Shown here in pieces: positions 1 through 9,085 of a stretch of 64,000 nt of DNA; the stretch's first letter is position 1, and each line of letters opens with the position of its first letter. Below the pieces are notes generated by a model. It was not told the origin of the DNA. It was given only the letters and a program-made list of their open reading frames with translations, and did no database searches. This DNA is from Acinetobacter proteolyticus (GTDB lineage Bacteria > Pseudomonadota > Gammaproteobacteria > Pseudomonadales > Moraxellaceae). Location: contig NZ_KB849179.1 of NCBI RefSeq assembly GCF_000367945.1, positions 1,515,645 to 1,579,644 of the forward strand, written 5' to 3'. A program made the translations under genes and the position numbers.

Positions 1-600
1 TTCCCAGAACAAACACCAGTAAGCTTTAAAATCACTTCTAACTTCACGATGAACTCGTTTTTCATCCCACAGTTAGGCGGTCAGATTTACGCAATGGCTG
101 GTATGCAAACTCACCTTCACCTATTAGCCGATGAACCAGGTATCTTCCGTGGTTTCTCAGCAAACTATTCAGGTTACGGTTTCTCACAAATGCGCTTTAA
201 AGCACATAGCGTGACTGAGCCAGAATTTGCACAATGGGTAGAAGCAGTTAAAGCTGGTAATGGTACAAGTATTAACCCTGAAGCAATTCAAAAAGGCACA
301 CTTGACCAAGCTGAGTTAGCAACGCTTAAAGATGGCGATCGTTCTAAGCATCAGATCGAGCATTTAGTGAATCGTGCTAAAGCTGCTGGTGATGAAGAAG
401 CACTTGCTAAAGCTGAAGCGATGAAACCGTTCCCGACTAAGCCACACCCAGTGACTTATTACTCATCAGTTGAGCCAAAATTGTTTGAAACAATCATCAA
501 CCACTACATGAGTAACTATCACGGTGCTGACCATTCTGCTGGCCATGATGCAACAGCAGAAACTCATGCTGCAGCAGAACACGCTGCTCAAGGGGAATAA
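1..600 (+). CDS. cyoA: Cytochrome bo3 ubiquinol oxidase subunit II (5' end missing)
   Basis: The reading frame is open from base 1, so the gene begins before the window; 199 residues remain. The visible part is the periplasmic cupredoxin-like domain of a quinol oxidase subunit II, recognisable by the stretch MNSFFIPQLGGQIYAMAGM. As in quinol (not cytochrome c) oxidases, no Cu-A Cys pair is seen. The C-terminus ends in an Ala/His/Glu-rich tail. It is the first visible gene of cyoABCDE, and cyoB follows 3 bases after the stop with its Shine-Dalgarno (aggggaat) inside the end of cyoA. The product is a membrane-anchored subunit of the proton-pumping terminal oxidase. The signal peptide and TM segments lie outside the window. 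Confidence 0.95.
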   Translation, partial: FPEQTPVSFKITSNFTMNSFFIPQLGGQIYAMAGMQTHLHLLADEPGIFRGFSANYSGYGFSQMRFKAHSVTEPEFAQWVEAVKAGNGTSINPEAIQKGTLDQAELATLKDGDRSKHQIEHLVNRAKAAGDEEALAKAEAMKPFPTKPHPVTYYSSVEPKLFETIINHYMSNYHGADHSAGHDATAETHAAAEHAAQGE

Positions 601-603
601 GAC

Positions 604-2595
604 ATGGATATGATTTTTGGTAAATTAGGGTGGGATTCTATCCCGACTGAACCCCTTGTACTTGTCACCATGGTCTTTATGGCACTTGGTGCAATTGCTG
701 TTTTAGGCGGTATCACCTATTTCAAGAAATGGGGATATTTGTGGAATGAGTGGTTTATCACTGTAGACCATAAAAAGATTGGTATCATGTATATCATCGT
801 ATCTGTAGTCATGCTATTGCGTGGTTTCGCCGATGCGATCATGATGCGTCTGCAGCTTTTCCTCGCGAAAGGCGGCGGCGAAGGTTACTTACATCCTGAC
901 CACTACGACCAGATCTTCACCGCACACGGTGTAATCATGATCTTCTTCGTCGCAATGGGTCTTGTTGTGGGTATGATGAACATCTCTGTACCTTTACAGA
1001 TTGGTGCTCGTGACGTTGCTTTCCCATTATTAAACTCTTTGAGCTTCTGGTTATTCGCAGGCGCTGCTGGTTTGATGATGCTTTCACTTGTATTGGGTGA
1101 ATTTGCTGCGACTGGTTGGATGGCTTACCCTCCTCTGTCTGGCATTCAATATTCTCCTGGTGTGGGTGTTGACTACTATATCTGGGCACTTCAGGTTTCT
1201 GGTCTAGGTACGCTTTTATCTGGTGTTAACTTCTTTGTTACCATCATCAAAATGCGTGCACCTGGCATGAAATTGATGGATATGCCGATTTTCACGTGGA
1301 CTTCACTTTGTACGGCTGTACTCATCATTGCATCATTCCCTGTATTAACAGGTACGCTTGCAATGCTGACACTTGACCGTTACTTCGGCTTCCATTTCTT
1401 CACCAATGAGCTTGGCGGTAGCCCTATGCTTTACGTGAACTTGATCTGGACATGGGGTCACCCTGAAGTATATATCTTGGTATTGCCAGCATTTGGTCTA
1501 TACTCAGAAATCGTTGCAACCTTCTCTCGTAAAGCGTTGTTCGGTTATAAGTCTATGGTGTATGCGACGATTGCAATTACTGTACTTGCGTTCGTTGTAT
1601 GGCTTCACCACTTCTTCACCATGGGTGCTGGTGCGAACGTTAACGCGTTCTTCGGTATCATGACCATGGTTATTGCGATTCCTACAGGTGTGAAAATCTT
1701 CTCTTGGTTATTCACGATGTATAAAGGTCGCATCACCTATACAACACCTATGTTATGGACGCTTGGCTTCCTTGTAACATTCGGTATCGGTGGTTTAACT
1801 GGTGTACTTATGGCTGTTCCACCTGCGGACTTCCTTGTACACAACTCATTATTCTTGATCGCTCACTTCCATAACGTAATTATCGGTGGTGTGGTGTTTG
1901 GTATGTTTGCCGGCATCATCTTCTACTGGCCAAAAATGTTTGGTTGGAAGCTCAACGAAGCATGGGGTAAAGCTGCGTTCTGGTTCTGGTTCATCGGTTT
2001 CTATTTTGCATTCATGCCACTTTATATCCTTGGTTTCATGGGTATGACGCGTCGTTTGAATACTTATGACAACCCTGAGTGGGATCCGTACTTGGCGATT
2101 GCATTGTTTGGTGCTGTTCTTATCGCAATCGGTATTGCATGTTTCTTAATGCAAATCATCGTTGGTTTCTTACAACGTAAGGACAACATGGACCATACAG
2201 GCGATCCATGGGATAGCCGTACCCTTGAATGGGCGACGTCATCTCCTGCTCCATTCTATAACTTTGCGCATGAACCAGATGCTAGCGGCGTTGACCGTTT
2301 CTGGACTGACAAAGAAAATGGTGTAGCATACGCACGTAACACTAAATATGAAGACATCCACATGCCGACTGATCGTGCTGCTGGTTTTGTCATTGCAATG
2401 TTCATTACATTACTTGGCTTTGCACTTATCTGGCATATTTGGTGGCTCGCTGTCGTTTCATTCGTTTCAGCTATTGTTAGTTTGATCGTAAGCTCATTCA
2501 CCAAGAATGTTGACTACTACGTTCCTGCTGCTGAAGTTGAGCGTATCGAAAACGAACGCTATGCTTTACTTGAAAAACACTTGAAGAAGGACTAA
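604..2595 (+). CDS. cyoB: Cytochrome bo3 ubiquinol oxidase subunit I
   Basis: This 663-residue, many-TM haem-copper oxidase subunit I matches the usual CyoB length. The hallmark [17 protein letters not shown] carries the Cu-B His and the cross-linked His-Tyr pair. Further Cu-B and haem ligands are in [11 protein letters not shown] and [10 protein letters not shown]. It oxidises ubiquinol, reduces O2 to water and pumps protons at haem b and the haem o3-CuB site in the inner membrane. It is tightly packed in the operon: 3 bases after cyoA, 4 bases before cyoC. Nothing is missing. Confidence 0.98.
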   Translation: MDMIFGKLGWDSIPTEPLVLVTMVFMALGAIAVLGGITYFKKWGYLWNEWFITVDHKKIGIMYIIVSVVMLLRGFADAIMMRLQLFLAKGGGEGYLHPDHYDQIFTAHGVIMIFFVAMGLVVGMMNISVPLQIGARDVAFPLLNSLSFWLFAGAAGLMMLSLVLGEFAATGWMAYPPLSGIQYSPGVGVDYYIWALQVSGLGTLLSGVNFFVTIIKMRAPGMKLMDMPIFTWTSLCTAVLIIASFPVLTGTLAMLTLDRYFGFHFFTNELGGSPMLYVNLIWTWGHPEVYILVLPAFGLYSEIVATFSRKALFGYKSMVYATIAITVLAFVVWLHHFFTMGAGANVNAFFGIMTMVIAIPTGVKIFSWLFTMYKGRITYTTPMLWTLGFLVTFGIGGLTGVLMAVPPADFLVHNSLFLIAHFHNVIIGGVVFGMFAGIIFYWPKMFGWKLNEAWGKAAFWFWFIGFYFAFMPLYILGFMGMTRRLNTYDNPEWDPYLAIALFGAVLIAIGIACFLMQIIVGFLQRKDNMDHTGDPWDSRTLEWATSSPAPFYNFAHEPDASGVDRFWTDKENGVAYARNTKYEDIHMPTDRAAGFVIAMFITLLGFALIWHIWWLAVVSFVSAIVSLIVSSFTKNVDYYVPAAEVERIENERYALLEKHLKKD

Positions 2596-2599
2596 GGAA

Positions 2600-3220
2600 A
2601 TGGCTGAAGTACTTCATCACGACAACCACGGCCACGATGGTCATCATGAACATGATGATACAGACTTAACGGTCTTTGGTTTCTGGACATACTTGATGAG
2701 TGACTTGATTCTTTTCGGATCACTCTTCATTGCGTTCGCTGTATTAAGCAGTCATATTCCACCAGGAACTCCAAGTGCATATGACCTGTTCCATGATTCA
2801 TTAGGCTTCGTGTTAACTGAAACATTTGCCTTATTGATCTCATCGGTAACTTTTGGTTTTGCTGTACTTGCATCTTATAAAAAGAATGTAAATCAAGTCA
2901 TCACTTGGTTATTCGTTACATTCCTTTTCGGTGCATCGTTCATTGGTATGGAAATCTATGAGTTCCGTCACCTTGTACATGAAGGTCACGGCCCGACTCA
3001 CAGTGCATTCTTATCATCGTTCTTTACTTTGGTTGGTACACACGGTATCCACGTAACTTCTGGTTTAGTGTGGATGTTGGTATTGATGTATCAAATCAAA
3101 AAGAATGGTTTGACCTTACCGAATACACGTCGTCTTGCTTGCTTAAGCTTGTTCTGGCACTTCCTAGACATCGTTTGGATCTGTGTATTCAGCGTCGTTT
3201 ACTTACTGGGAGTTCTCTAA
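2600..3220 (+). CDS. cyoC: Cytochrome bo3 ubiquinol oxidase subunit III
   Basis: A 206-residue subunit III with five predicted TM helices after a very His/Asp-rich cytoplasmic N-terminus (residues about 5-22), a feature shared with enterobacterial CyoC. The core begins at [19 protein letters not shown]. It stabilises subunit I in the oxidase complex. The start is preceded by aaggaa. Its stop codon overlaps the cyoD start (TAATG), which implies translational coupling. Confidence 0.97.
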   Translation: MAEVLHHDNHGHDGHHEHDDTDLTVFGFWTYLMSDLILFGSLFIAFAVLSSHIPPGTPSAYDLFHDSLGFVLTETFALLISSVTFGFAVLASYKKNVNQVITWLFVTFLFGASFIGMEIYEFRHLVHEGHGPTHSAFLSSFFTLVGTHGIHVTSGLVWMLVLMYQIKKNGLTLPNTRRLACLSLFWHFLDIVWICVFSVVYLLGVL

Positions 3221-3549
3221 TGAGTAGTCATGACCATAATGCTGCAGGTGCGTCACACGGTAACTTCAAACAATACACTGTTGGATTTATCCTTTCTGTT
3301 ATCCTCACTATCATCCCGTTCGGGATGGTGATGGCTGGCGGTTTCAGTCGTGGCGTTTTAGTTACAGTAATTGCAATTACTGCGGTTGCTCAGGTACTTG
3401 TACAACTTGTGTACTTCTTGCACATGAATACATCCTCTGAACAACGCTGGAACCTTATTGCATTTATCTACACAATCTTATGTATCGCTGTACTTCTAGT
3501 CGGCTCTGTGTGGATTATGAATTACCTACACTACAACATGATGATCTAA
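3220..3549 (+). CDS. cyoD: Cytochrome bo3 ubiquinol oxidase subunit IV
   Basis: A 109-residue subunit IV with three TM helices, typical of CyoD. The frame is open further upstream inside cyoC, but the ATG at 3220 ([19 protein letters not shown]) overlaps the cyoC stop by one base and gives the family length, so it is chosen. It is an accessory subunit helping assembly of the CuB centre of the oxidase. cyoE follows 10 bases downstream. Confidence 0.95.
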   Translation: MSSHDHNAAGASHGNFKQYTVGFILSVILTIIPFGMVMAGGFSRGVLVTVIAITAVAQVLVQLVYFLHMNTSSEQRWNLIAFIYTILCIAVLLVGSVWIMNYLHYNMMI

Positions 3550-3559
3550 ACTGATTGTC

Positions 3560-4438
3560 ATGTGGAAAAAGTACTTATTCCTGACTAAACCAGGAATTCT
3601 CTTCGGTAATTTTATTACCACCTTGGGCGGCTTCTTCTTAGCCGCCCAAGGCTCTATAGACTACCTCTTATTATTGCTTACCCTGCTCGGAACAACTTTT
3701 GTGGTTGCTTCTGGTTGTGTGGTCAATAACGTTATTGATCAAGATATCGATCAAAAAATGCAGCGCACCATGAATCGCGCGCTTGTGACAAAAACCATTT
3801 CCCCGACTGTTGCCCTGTGCTATGCACTGGTTCTAGGTGTAATTGGCTTTAGCATGCTCTGGTTCTATGTCAATGCTTATGCATTTTTATTCGCTGTCAT
3901 TGGTTTTGTAGTCTATGTCGGTTTTTATAGTTTGTGGACGAAACGTACCACCATTCATCAAACCGTTATTGGTAGTATTTCCGGAGCGAGTCCCCCTGTT
4001 ATTGGTTATACGGCTGTAAGTCATCAATTCGACATGGCGGCGCTACTGATCTTTGTTGCATATGCTTTATGGCAAATGCCACATTCTTGGGCGATCGCAA
4101 TTTATCGTTTTGATGATTACAAAAACGCAGGAGTTCCGATTTTACCTGTAGCCCGTTCAATTCTACGTACGAAAATCGAATCGCTGATTTATGTGGTTCT
4201 ATTTACCGTTGCGATGAATGCACTATATGTTTATGGATATACCAACACAATTTTCTTGGTGATCTGTAATGCGTTGTGTATTTACTGGTTCTACATTGGT
4301 ATTTTAGGATTCAAGGCTGAAAATGATCAGCTTTGGGCAAAACGCTTTTTTCTTTTTTCAGTAATTTTAATTACTGTCATCAGTTTAAGCTTTAGCTTTA
4401 CTTTTAAAAGCCCTGCACCACTCTTCCCTATTTTTTAA
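3560..4438 (+). CDS. cyoE: Protohaem IX farnesyltransferase (haem O synthase)
   Basis: A 292-residue polytopic prenyltransferase of the UbiA superfamily. It transfers farnesyl from farnesyl-PP to the vinyl group of haem B to make haem O for CyoB. The Asp-rich motif NNVIDQDIDQKMQRTMNR and the second Asp-rich loop YRFDDYKNAG are both present. It is the last gene of the cyo operon. Its stop codon forms part of the base of a strong terminator hairpin. Confidence 0.97.
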   Translation: MWKKYLFLTKPGILFGNFITTLGGFFLAAQGSIDYLLLLLTLLGTTFVVASGCVVNNVIDQDIDQKMQRTMNRALVTKTISPTVALCYALVLGVIGFSMLWFYVNAYAFLFAVIGFVVYVGFYSLWTKRTTIHQTVIGSISGASPPVIGYTAVSHQFDMAALLIFVAYALWQMPHSWAIAIYRFDDYKNAGVPILPVARSILRTKIESLIYVVLFTVAMNALYVYGYTNTIFLVICNALCIYWFYIGILGFKAENDQLWAKRFFLFSVILITVISLSFSFTFKSPAPLFPIF

Positions 4439-4466
4439 AAAGATAGAGAATGCTCTATCTTTTTAT
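4437..4466 (+). terminator. Intrinsic terminator after cyoE
   Basis: A 12-bp perfect stem AAAAAGATAGAG / CTCTATCTTTTT with an AATG loop. The U-tract is formed by the 3' arm. The A-rich 5' arm lets it also work for the opposing gene that ends at 4593. Confidence 0.85.
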
Positions 4467-4592
4467 TCTCCCTTCGTTGTGATCATTTCGTGCAATAAAA
4501 ACATTTGCTTCTTATTGCCTAAATGAAAACTAAGCATTATTTAAACTCCACCCCATTTTTACAATCGTAAAAAATCACTCTGTTACATTATT

Positions 4593-5087
4593 CTAGCCAA
4601 AGAACACACTCTCTGGCTCAAATCGTCTAAAAAATTGATCGATCTGATGTGAATATTTTTGATCTAATTTTTGCCATAAAACTTTTGGTAATGGGATGAA
4701 TTCCAAGGTATCGGAGCCATCGGAGGGCTCACAAAAGCGGATTTCATAATCTGGTTGTAAAATTTGATTAAGTGCTTTTAAGGTGGTATCTCGATCAGCG
4801 CCCTCGCCTTGATGAGGAATGATCAATGCTTGGTCTTTATAATGAAGCCGAATGATAAAACCTTGAGCATTGTCAGCACTTTCTGTCTCTACGCTTAACT
4901 CCCCTGTTTGCAAGATTTTTTCGCAATATTCGACAATTGCTTCATCTTCTTCTCGCCAATCAACAATCATTAAAATTTGATAAATATCTCCCTCGTATTG
5001 CTCAAACACTTCGAAGTATGCCTCCTCAGTACCTGACTGTAAAATTGCCTCGATCAACTCAACTGTCTTTAAAAAGTGCTGCTCCAT
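4593..5087 (-). CDS. Hypothetical acidic protein
   Basis: A 164-residue, acidic, soluble protein that I do not recognise. No signal peptide or TM segment is visible. The N-terminal third looks helical (MEQHFLKTVELIEAI...), and the rest alternates predicted strands and helices. It is convergent with cyoE and divergent from rpsF. It is a single gene with no obvious partner. Frame and codon use look like the neighbouring core genes, so it is probably real. No function is assigned. Confidence 0.75.
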   Translation of the reverse strand: MEQHFLKTVELIEAILQSGTEEAYFEVFEQYEGDIYQILMIVDWREEDEAIVEYCEKILQTGELSVETESADNAQGFIIRLHYKDQALIIPHQGEGADRDTTLKALNQILQPDYEIRFCEPSDGSDTLEFIPLPKVLWQKLDQKYSHQIDQFFRRFEPESVFFG

Positions 5088-5137
5088 GCTTATTGCCTAT
5101 TTTAATTAAAAAATATCGTGCAAAGACTATGGCAAAT

Positions 5138-5166
5138 TTGCTTTATAGCGTCAATTTGAATATAAT
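5138..5166 (+). promoter_or_regulatory. Sigma-70 promoter of rpsF operon
   Basis: A -35 TTGCTT (5138-5143), a 17-base spacer and a -10 TATAAT (5161-5166) form a near-consensus promoter. It predicts transcription starting near 5173, giving an rpsF leader of about 90 bases. Confidence 0.8.
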
Positions 5167-5186
5167 CCCCGCTTCGCAATTTGCGA

Positions 5187-5258
5187 CATAACTTCCAAAG
5201 TTATGACTCCTTGCTTCTAATTTTTAATATTATTAGGGGCTGCTTAAACCGTAAGGAG
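5187..5258 (+). promoter_or_regulatory. Structured rpsF leader, possible S6/S18 autoregulatory element
   Basis: Two structures are visible. A perfect hairpin CATAACTT / AAGTTATG (5187-5205, CCA loop) lies near the 5' end. Then CTCCTT (5207-5212) is complementary to the Shine-Dalgarno AAGGAG (5253-5258) with CTAAT / ATTAG nested inside. Bacterial rpsF leaders are known to carry an S6:S18-binding structure with an exposed CCG; an ACCG lies just 5' of the Shine-Dalgarno here. The assignment to that class is inference. Confidence 0.45.
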
Positions 5259-5264
5259 CTGACA

Positions 5265-5648
5265 ATGCGTCACTACGAAATCGTACTATTGGTACATCCA
5301 GACCAAAGCGATCAAGTTGTAGGTATGGTTGAACGCTATATCTCTCAGATCAAAGAAGCTGAAGGTCAAATTCACCGTTTAGAAGATTGGGGCCGCCGCC
5401 AATTGGCTTACCCGATTAACAAAATTCACAAAGCACACTACATTCTTATGAATGTTGAATGTGGTCAAACGACTCTTGATGAATTAGAAGAATTATTCCG
5501 TTATAACGACGCAATCATTCGTAACATCATCATCCGTCGTGAACACGCAATTACTGAAGAATCTTTACTTGCTAAGAGTGCTGAAGAAAAACGTGCGCGT
5601 AAAGCTCAACGTGAAGAAGCACAACAAGCAATTCAAGAAGCTGAATAA
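5265..5648 (+). CDS. rpsF: 30S ribosomal protein S6
   Basis: A 127-residue bS6 starting [18 protein letters not shown], with the conserved [13 protein letters not shown] core. The frame is open further upstream, but the ATG at 5265 has the strong Shine-Dalgarno taaggag and matches the family N-terminus. The Lys/Arg/Glu/Gln-rich C-terminal tail is normal for proteobacterial S6. It is the first gene of rpsF-rpsR-rplI, with rpsR 11 bases downstream. Confidence 0.97.
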   Translation: MRHYEIVLLVHPDQSDQVVGMVERYISQIKEAEGQIHRLEDWGRRQLAYPINKIHKAHYILMNVECGQTTLDELEELFRYNDAIIRNIIIRREHAITEESLLAKSAEEKRARKAQREEAQQAIQEAE

Positions 5649-5659
5649 GGAGAACCTCA

Positions 5660-5887
5660 ATGGCACGTTTTTACCGTCGTCGCAAGTTCTGCCGCTTTAC
5701 AGCTGAGAATGTTGCGTACATCGACTACAAAGATATCGACACTTTAAAACAGTACATCACTGAAAACGGCAAGATTGTTCCTAGCCGTATTACAGGTACT
5801 AAAGCTCGTTATCAACGTCAATTAGCGTTAGCTATTAAACAAGCTCGCTATTTGTCTTTGATTCCGTACACTGACAACCATAAGTAA
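5660..5887 (+). CDS. rpsR: 30S ribosomal protein S18
   Basis: A 75-residue bS18, full length, beginning [13 protein letters not shown] and containing the conserved region [19 protein letters not shown] and the basic [17 protein letters not shown]. It binds next to S6 on the 30S platform. Shine-Dalgarno aaggaga. It lies between rpsF and rplI with very short gaps, so it is co-transcribed. Confidence 0.98.
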
Positions 5888-5899
5888 GTGAGGTGAGCT

Positions 5900-6346
5900 G
5901 TGGACGTTATCTTATTACAACGCATTAAGAACCTTGGTAAATTAGGCGACAAAGTATCAGTTAAAGCTGGTTACGGTCGTAACTTCTTGATCCCTCAAGG
6001 TAAAGCTGTAGCTGCAACAGAAGCAAACACTGCTGCTTTTGAAGCTCGTCGTGCTGAACTTGAGAAACAAGAAGCTGAAGTATTAGCTGCTGCGAATGCA
6101 CGTGCTGAACAATTGAACGAAGTTAACATCGTGATCACTGCGAAAGCTGGTGACGAAGGTAAACTCTTCGGTTCTATCGGTACTCGTGACATCGCTGATG
6201 CTCTAACGAATGCTGGTCTCGTTGTAGACCGTGCAGAAGTTCGTTTACCAAACGGTGCGCTTCGTCACACTGGTGAATTCAACATCGCAATCCAATTGCA
6301 TCATGATGTTGTTGCTGAAGTTCTCGTTACTATCGTATCTGAGTAA
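5900..6346 (+). CDS. rplI: 50S ribosomal protein L9
   Basis: A 148-residue bL9 with a GTG start (Shine-Dalgarno gaggtga). The N-terminal rRNA-binding domain [19 protein letters not shown]...[13 protein letters not shown] is followed by the long connecting helix (about residues 40-75) and the C-terminal domain. It is the last gene of the ribosomal operon. A strong terminator follows 8 bases after the stop. Confidence 0.98.
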   Translation: MDVILLQRIKNLGKLGDKVSVKAGYGRNFLIPQGKAVAATEANTAAFEARRAELEKQEAEVLAAANARAEQLNEVNIVITAKAGDEGKLFGSIGTRDIADALTNAGLVVDRAEVRLPNGALRHTGEFNIAIQLHHDVVAEVLVTIVSE

Positions 6347-6353
6347 TTTCTGC

Positions 6354-6387
6354 AAAAAAAAGAGCATGTTTTACATGCTCTTTTTTT
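6354..6387 (+). terminator. Intrinsic terminator after rplI
   Basis: Stem AGAGCATG / CATGCTCT extended by A7/T7, with a short TTTTA loop and seven T residues. The A-tract on the 5' side means it can also stop transcription of the opposing oxidoreductase gene. Confidence 0.9.
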
Positions 6388-6437
6388 ATGTCTATTGTTT
6401 TTGTTTTCTTAAATACTCCTATTCATTGAAAATGCAG

Positions 6438-6992
6438 TTAGCGCATCTCTAATAAATATTTCACATAATTCACTGCACTCTGATTGATTTCATTCCCCGT
6501 AGGTTGAGCCTGTCCTTGTTCTGGATTGGTATCCATTCCATAAAAAGCAAACATCGGCTGATAATCGGCCTTCACATACCGTGCAGTTAATTCAAATGGT
6601 AGACACAACTGTTGTAGTGAAAATTGATAACGACCATCTGCGGCATAGTCTTTTTCTTTTATACCTGCAGAAACTGCAAGGGTTATTTTCTTGTCTTTTA
6701 GCTGATTTCCTGCTGAACCATAGGCCCAACCATAAGTCAGCACATCATCTAACCATTGCTTTAATAACGGTGGGCAGTTAAACCAATAGATCGGGAATTG
6801 AAAGACCAGATTTTGATGTGCTTCCACCAAAGCTTGTTCTGTTGTGACATCAATAATACCATCTGGGTAGTGCTGATAAAGTTGATGGATCGTGAATTCA
6901 TCTGGATATTGACTCAATTCCTCAATCCAACGTTTATTAATAACAGCGTTATCAATATCTGGGTGAGCAACAATCACGAGTGTTTTCTTCAT
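6438..6992 (-). CDS. NAD(P)H oxidoreductase, flavodoxin fold (MdaB/KefF type)
   Basis: A 184-residue flavodoxin-like NAD(P)H dehydrogenase. It starts KKTLVIVAHPDIDNAVINKRW, the FMN/FAD phosphate-binding loop of this family, and contains the FQFPIYWFNCPPLLKQWLD motif and GWAYG. An upstream in-frame start would add 14 residues of poor quality, so the ATG at 6992 is preferred. Expected activity is two-electron reduction of quinones or other electrophiles. It is divergent from an HxlR regulator 133 bases away, a common pairing for electrophile- or redox-sensing control. The exact substrate is unknown. Confidence 0.85.
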   Translation of the reverse strand: MKKTLVIVAHPDIDNAVINKRWIEELSQYPDEFTIHQLYQHYPDGIIDVTTEQALVEAHQNLVFQFPIYWFNCPPLLKQWLDDVLTYGWAYGSAGNQLKDKKITLAVSAGIKEKDYAADGRYQFSLQQLCLPFELTARYVKADYQPMFAFYGMDTNPEQGQAQPTGNEINQSAVNYVKYLLEMR

Positions 6993-7125
6993 TTCAAAGC
7001 ATCCCATCGGACATCCGAGTCTTTCTGCAATCAATATGAAATAGATTATAGAAGTATGCTAGAAATAATATAAGTACGGTCATTATAGTTATATACTAGA
7101 CTAAAAGTTAGTGTCGGAAAAAATT

Positions 7126-7461
7126 ATGGAAACTTGTGCCCCACCCCAGATTGACTTAGAGCAAACAGATTTTGGATATACGCTTTCCCTAATCAATGGC
7201 AAATATAAAATGATTATCATGTATTGGCTTTATCAGCATAAATCCATCATGCGATTCAATGAATTAAAACGCTCCATCGGTAATATTTCTTTTAAAACCT
7301 TAAGTCTGACTTTAAAAGAAATGGAACGTGACCAATTAATTATTCGTAAGGAGTATCCACAAATTCCACCCAAAGTCGAATACAGCTTATCTGAACGCGG
7401 ACTCTCCTTAATTCCATTATTAGACATGATGTGCCAATGGGGTGCATCCAATCGGCTCTAA
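7126..7461 (+). CDS. HxlR-family transcriptional regulator
   Basis: A 111-residue winged-helix protein: ISLINGKYKMIIMYWL-type helix, then the RFNELKRSI...LSLTLKEMERDQLI recognition region and the wing IPPKVEYSLSERG, all standard HxlR signatures. A Cys near the N-terminus (ETCAPPQ) could be the redox-sensing residue typical of the family. The ATG at 7126 has GGAAA upstream; a GTG at 7111 is possible and adds five residues. It probably regulates the divergent oxidoreductase. Confidence 0.88.
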   Translation: METCAPPQIDLEQTDFGYTLSLINGKYKMIIMYWLYQHKSIMRFNELKRSIGNISFKTLSLTLKEMERDQLIIRKEYPQIPPKVEYSLSERGLSLIPLLDMMCQWGASNRL

Positions 7462-7581
7462 CTGCTAAACCACACTTTTTCACCACTTACACAATTTTCA
7501 CTGAATTAAATTGTGCCGATGCGCTCCATTTGGATTAAGATAGTCACTCGGTATCGTTTCATCTTTTTATTAGGTCTTGTT

Positions 7582-9027
7582 ATGTCACAGGCGAATGCCA
7601 ATTTTACAAAAAATTCTCCAAACACAGAGAGTAAAGTGAGTGACTCAGGTCAGCTAAAAGAATTCCGTACCCCGCCACATAACCTTGCCATCGAGCAAGC
7701 GGTTTTGGCAGCATTAATGACGGTTGCAGAATCTTTTGAGCAAGTCAGTGACTTACTCAAAGAAAATGATTTTTATGCAACACGTCACAAATATATTTAT
7801 CGTGCCATTGAGAAACTGGCACAAGAAAACTCACCTTATGATGCCGTTTTGGTCAATGATTGGTTGCTTAAACAAAACTTGTTAGATGCCATTGGTGGTG
7901 AAGAATATTTAATGCAATTGATGGCAGATTCACCATCAAGTTTCTATAACCTTGAAATTTATGCAAATAAAATCAAGGAATTTTCAACTCTGCGTAACAT
8001 GATCAAGATCAGCAGTGATATTTTACAAAATGCTTATGACACCAAAGGTCGTCCAGTTAGCGAAATTCTTGATTTAGCAGAAACCAGTATCTTCTCTTTG
8101 GCCGAACAGCACAATAACAACAAAAAAGATTCTGGACCAAAATCCATCAGCTCTGTAACTGCGGATGTCATTACCAAATTAGATGAATTATCTAAACTTG
8201 ATGGCAACATTACGGGTTTAACCACAGGCTTCTTGGAACTGGATAATAAAACCTCAGGCATGCAGCCTGGTGATTTAATTATTGTTGCAGCACGTCCATC
8301 GATGGGTAAAACCACGTTCGCCATGAACTTGGTTGAAAGTGTATTGCAATACAACCGTCTGCCTGCACTCGTATTCTCGATGGAGATGCCAGCAGACTCG
8401 ATTGCCATGCGTTTGATCTCAGCAATGGGTAAAGTCCATCAAGGACATTTGCGTTCAGGTAATCTAGATGCAGACGAATGGACCAAAGTTACAGGGACGA
8501 TTCTGCAGTTACAAGAAATGCATCTCTATATCGATGACTCGTCTGCCCTGCCACCCACTGAACTTCGTGCACGTGCACGTCGCGTTGCTAAAATGCATGA
8601 TGGCAAAATCGGCTGTATCATGGTCGACTACTTACAGCTGATGAAAGTCCCAGGTATGGGCGATAACCGTGTTGGTGAGATCTCGGAAATTTCACGAAGC
8701 TTAAAAGCCTTAGCCAAAGAAATGCAATGTCCTGTGATTGCTCTATCGCAGTTGAACCGTAGTTTGGAGAACCGACCAAACAAACGCCCAGTTATGTCAG
8801 ACTTACGTGAATCGGGTGCGATCGAGCAGGATGCCGACTTAATCATGTTTATTTATCGTGATGAAGTCTATAACAAAGAATCCAAAGAGGCTGGTACTGC
8901 CGAGATTATCATTGGTAAACAGCGTAACGGTCCAATTGGTAGCGTTCGCCTTGCCTTCGAAGGCCAATATACCCGTTTTAGTAACCTCTCGCCTGAGTTC
9001 TATGCTCAGTATGAAGATGACGAATAA
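7582..9027 (+). CDS. dnaB: Replicative DNA helicase DnaB
   Basis: A 481-residue hexameric replicative helicase. The N-terminal helical domain (about 30-130) is followed by the RecA-like ATPase with Walker A ARPSMGKT (237-244), Walker B IGCIMVDYLQLM and the RESGAIEQDADLIMFIYRDE motif. The frame is open 69 bases upstream, but ATG 7582 (MSQANANF) fits the family length; longer versions add an unconserved hydrophobic stretch. It unwinds DNA at replication forks. alr follows 58 bases downstream. In many gammaproteobacteria dnaB directly follows rplI; here two genes intervene. Confidence 0.97.
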   Translation: MSQANANFTKNSPNTESKVSDSGQLKEFRTPPHNLAIEQAVLAALMTVAESFEQVSDLLKENDFYATRHKYIYRAIEKLAQENSPYDAVLVNDWLLKQNLLDAIGGEEYLMQLMADSPSSFYNLEIYANKIKEFSTLRNMIKISSDILQNAYDTKGRPVSEILDLAETSIFSLAEQHNNNKKDSGPKSISSVTADVITKLDELSKLDGNITGLTTGFLELDNKTSGMQPGDLIIVAARPSMGKTTFAMNLVESVLQYNRLPALVFSMEMPADSIAMRLISAMGKVHQGHLRSGNLDADEWTKVTGTILQLQEMHLYIDDSSALPPTELRARARRVAKMHDGKIGCIMVDYLQLMKVPGMGDNRVGEISEISRSLKALAKEMQCPVIALSQLNRSLENRPNKRPVMSDLRESGAIEQDADLIMFIYRDEVYNKESKEAGTAEIIIGKQRNGPIGSVRLAFEGQYTRFSNLSPEFYAQYEDDE

Positions 9028-9085
9028 TATCTAAACCATATCCTATTTTATATACAATCCAAGTCGACCCAAAGGAGAACTCAGG

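Noticed and set aside
2600..2665. His-rich N-terminus of CyoC as an unusual metal-binding extension
   Set aside because: Enterobacterial CyoC also has a His-rich N-terminus, so this is a family trait.
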